Notes under the pieces: generated by a model | What the model saw: only the letters and a program-made list of their open reading frames with translations | Database searches by the model: none | What the model was told of the DNA's origin: nothing | NCBI GenBank assembly: GCA_934643765.1 | Contig: CAKUCT010000021.1 | Coordinates: forward strand, 1-15,302 | DNA: 15,302 nt | Source of the DNA: an uncultured Oscillospiraceae bacterium | GTDB lineage: Bacteria; Bacillota; Clostridia; Oscillospirales; Oscillospiraceae | Reading direction: 5' to 3' | Position numbers and translations under genes: made by a program | Part shown: piece by piece, positions 14,573 through 15,302 of the stretch | Layout of the letters: each line of letters starts with the position of its first letter | How positions within the stretch are numbered: position 1 is the stretch's first letter

Positions 14573-14614
14573 AAAAGGCAGGCGCCTTATACATGAACTT
14601 GTATAAGGCGCCTG
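14573..14614 (-). terminator. 15-bp perfect hairpin between livJ and livH, probable attenuating terminator
   Basis: CAGGCGCCTTATACA (14579-14593) pairs with TGTATAAGGCGCCTG (14600-14614) around a 6-base loop. On the - strand it is followed by CCTTTTAG, a weak T run. Such partial terminators after a binding-protein gene usually let that protein be made in excess over the membrane subunits. Confidence 0.7.
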
Positions 14615-14655
14615 TGAACACGATTATTCGATCGGATGTGTCTTACACGGATGGA

Positions 14656-15302
14656 TTATTCGTAATCGTAGTCAACAATTTTCCATGCGCCGTCTTCCAC
14701 GCGGCAGATACGGTAGTGCAGGGAAAGGTTGCCGTCCTCGTCAAAGACGATCTGGCCCAGGAGGGAATCTTCGTCGCAAGCCTTGAGCTGCTCCATGATG
14801 CCCTCGCGGGTGACTTCGTCGCCGCAGCGCTCAGCAGCGTGTGCAACGAGGTAGGTGACGACGTAAGCGGAGGTAGCCATGACCGTGGGGGAGAAGCCGG
14901 CTCTCTCGGTGAAGGTGTTCTGGAATGCGCTGTCAACGGGGTCGTTTTCATCGAGGAAGAACGAGCCGGTGACGATGCAGCCTTCTGCGTTTTCACCGCA
15001 CAGGTCGATGACTTCCTGAGAAGTGCTGGCGCCGAAGATACCGATCGGGGTGTCGATGCCGGCGGAGCGGATCTGGTTGATCAGAACTGCGGGAGCCTGG
15101 TCGAGGATGATGATCATGTCGGGGTTGGCAGCCTTGGCCTTGGTGATCAGAGCGGAGAAGTCGGTCTCGCCGGAGACGTACTTTTCGCTGGCCAGAACTT
15201 CGATGCCAGCCTCAGCAGCACCAGCCTCAGCGCCTGCGAATGCGGACTCGCCCCAGTCGCTGTTCAGGCCGAAGATGACAACGCTCTTTGCGCCATATAT
15301 GC
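14656..15302 (-). CDS. livJ: ABC transporter substrate-binding protein LivJ-like, partial (N-terminus outside window)
   Basis: The reading frame is open to the window edge: the last 214 residues are visible, from IYGAKSVVIFGLNSDWG to WKIVDYDYE. The stop is TAA at the low-coordinate end. It is a type 1 periplasmic-binding-protein fold (Peripla_BP_6), the lipid-anchored receptor that captures the amino acid outside the membrane and delivers it to LivHM. Recognisable parts are SGETDFSALITKAKAANPD before MIIILDQ, GIFGAST and SAYVVTYLVAHAAERCG. The N-terminal lipobox and the first lobe lie outside, so ligand specificity cannot be judged. An internal ATG at 15117 is not a start, since the coding sequence continues upstream without a break. 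It is the first visible gene of the transporter operon. Confidence 0.9.
   Translation of the reverse strand, partial: IYGAKSVVIFGLNSDWGESAFAGAEAGAAEAGIEVLASEKYVSGETDFSALITKAKAANPDMIIILDQAPAVLINQIRSAGIDTPIGIFGASTSQEVIDLCGENAEGCIVTGSFFLDENDPVDSAFQNTFTERAGFSPTVMATSAYVVTYLVAHAAERCGDEVTREGIMEQLKACDEDSLLGQIVFDEDGNLSLHYRICRVEDGAWKIVDYDYE

Overview
The window looks like a chromosomal segment of a moderately high-GC, low-branching Firmicute, most plausibly a gut Clostridia member of the Oscillospiraceae type. The reasons are the strong AGGAGG-like ribosome binding sites, Rho-independent terminators with perfect 11-16 bp stems, and the gene families present (SirTM/macrodomain pair, DUF1537 kinase, HxlR, Liv-type ABC transporter, UPF0597 enzyme). 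The organism is inferred; no rRNA or complete tRNA is present to fix it.

Left edge (1-310): the first ~65 bases are non-coding and are followed by the 3' half of a tRNA-Arg(CCU) gene with encoded CCA and its terminator, but no 5' half. This is what the right attachment site of a tRNA-integrated mobile element looks like, so an integrated element probably lies just outside the window to the left. Then come a four-carbon sugar-acid kinase (DUF1537) on the + strand and, convergent to it, a translationally coupled SirTM sirtuin and zinc macrodomain hydrolase (reversible protein ADP-ribosylation). The lipoyl-carrier and lipoate-ligase genes often found with that pair are absent.

Middle (3.4-8.8 kb): a degenerate metallo-beta-lactamase-fold protein and an HxlR regulator are divergent around a perfect 16-bp palindrome. 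A LysR regulator is divergent from a 3-hydroxyacyl-CoA dehydrogenase-like gene that carries an in-frame amber codon 42 codons before its natural end. An unknown 166-residue protein follows, whose C-terminus appears to be frameshifted. Next is a 371-residue protein combining an HNH nuclease with two PD-(D/E)XK-like nuclease segments, a candidate solitary defence or DNA-repair nuclease. Two neighbouring genes with late inactivating changes may mean local decay or sequence errors.

Right half (8.8-15.3 kb, all - strand): a catabolic and uptake operon in the order livJ (partial) - hairpin - livH - livM - livG - livF - L-cysteine-desulfidase-family [4Fe-4S] lyase - DapA/NanA-family aldolase/lyase. 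The permease and ATPase genes overlap by 1-14 bases. The arrangement suggests import of an amino acid (or related compound) through the Liv-type transporter, followed by beta-elimination or deamination and possibly an aldol-type reaction on the resulting 2-oxo acid. The substrate cannot be read from the sequence.
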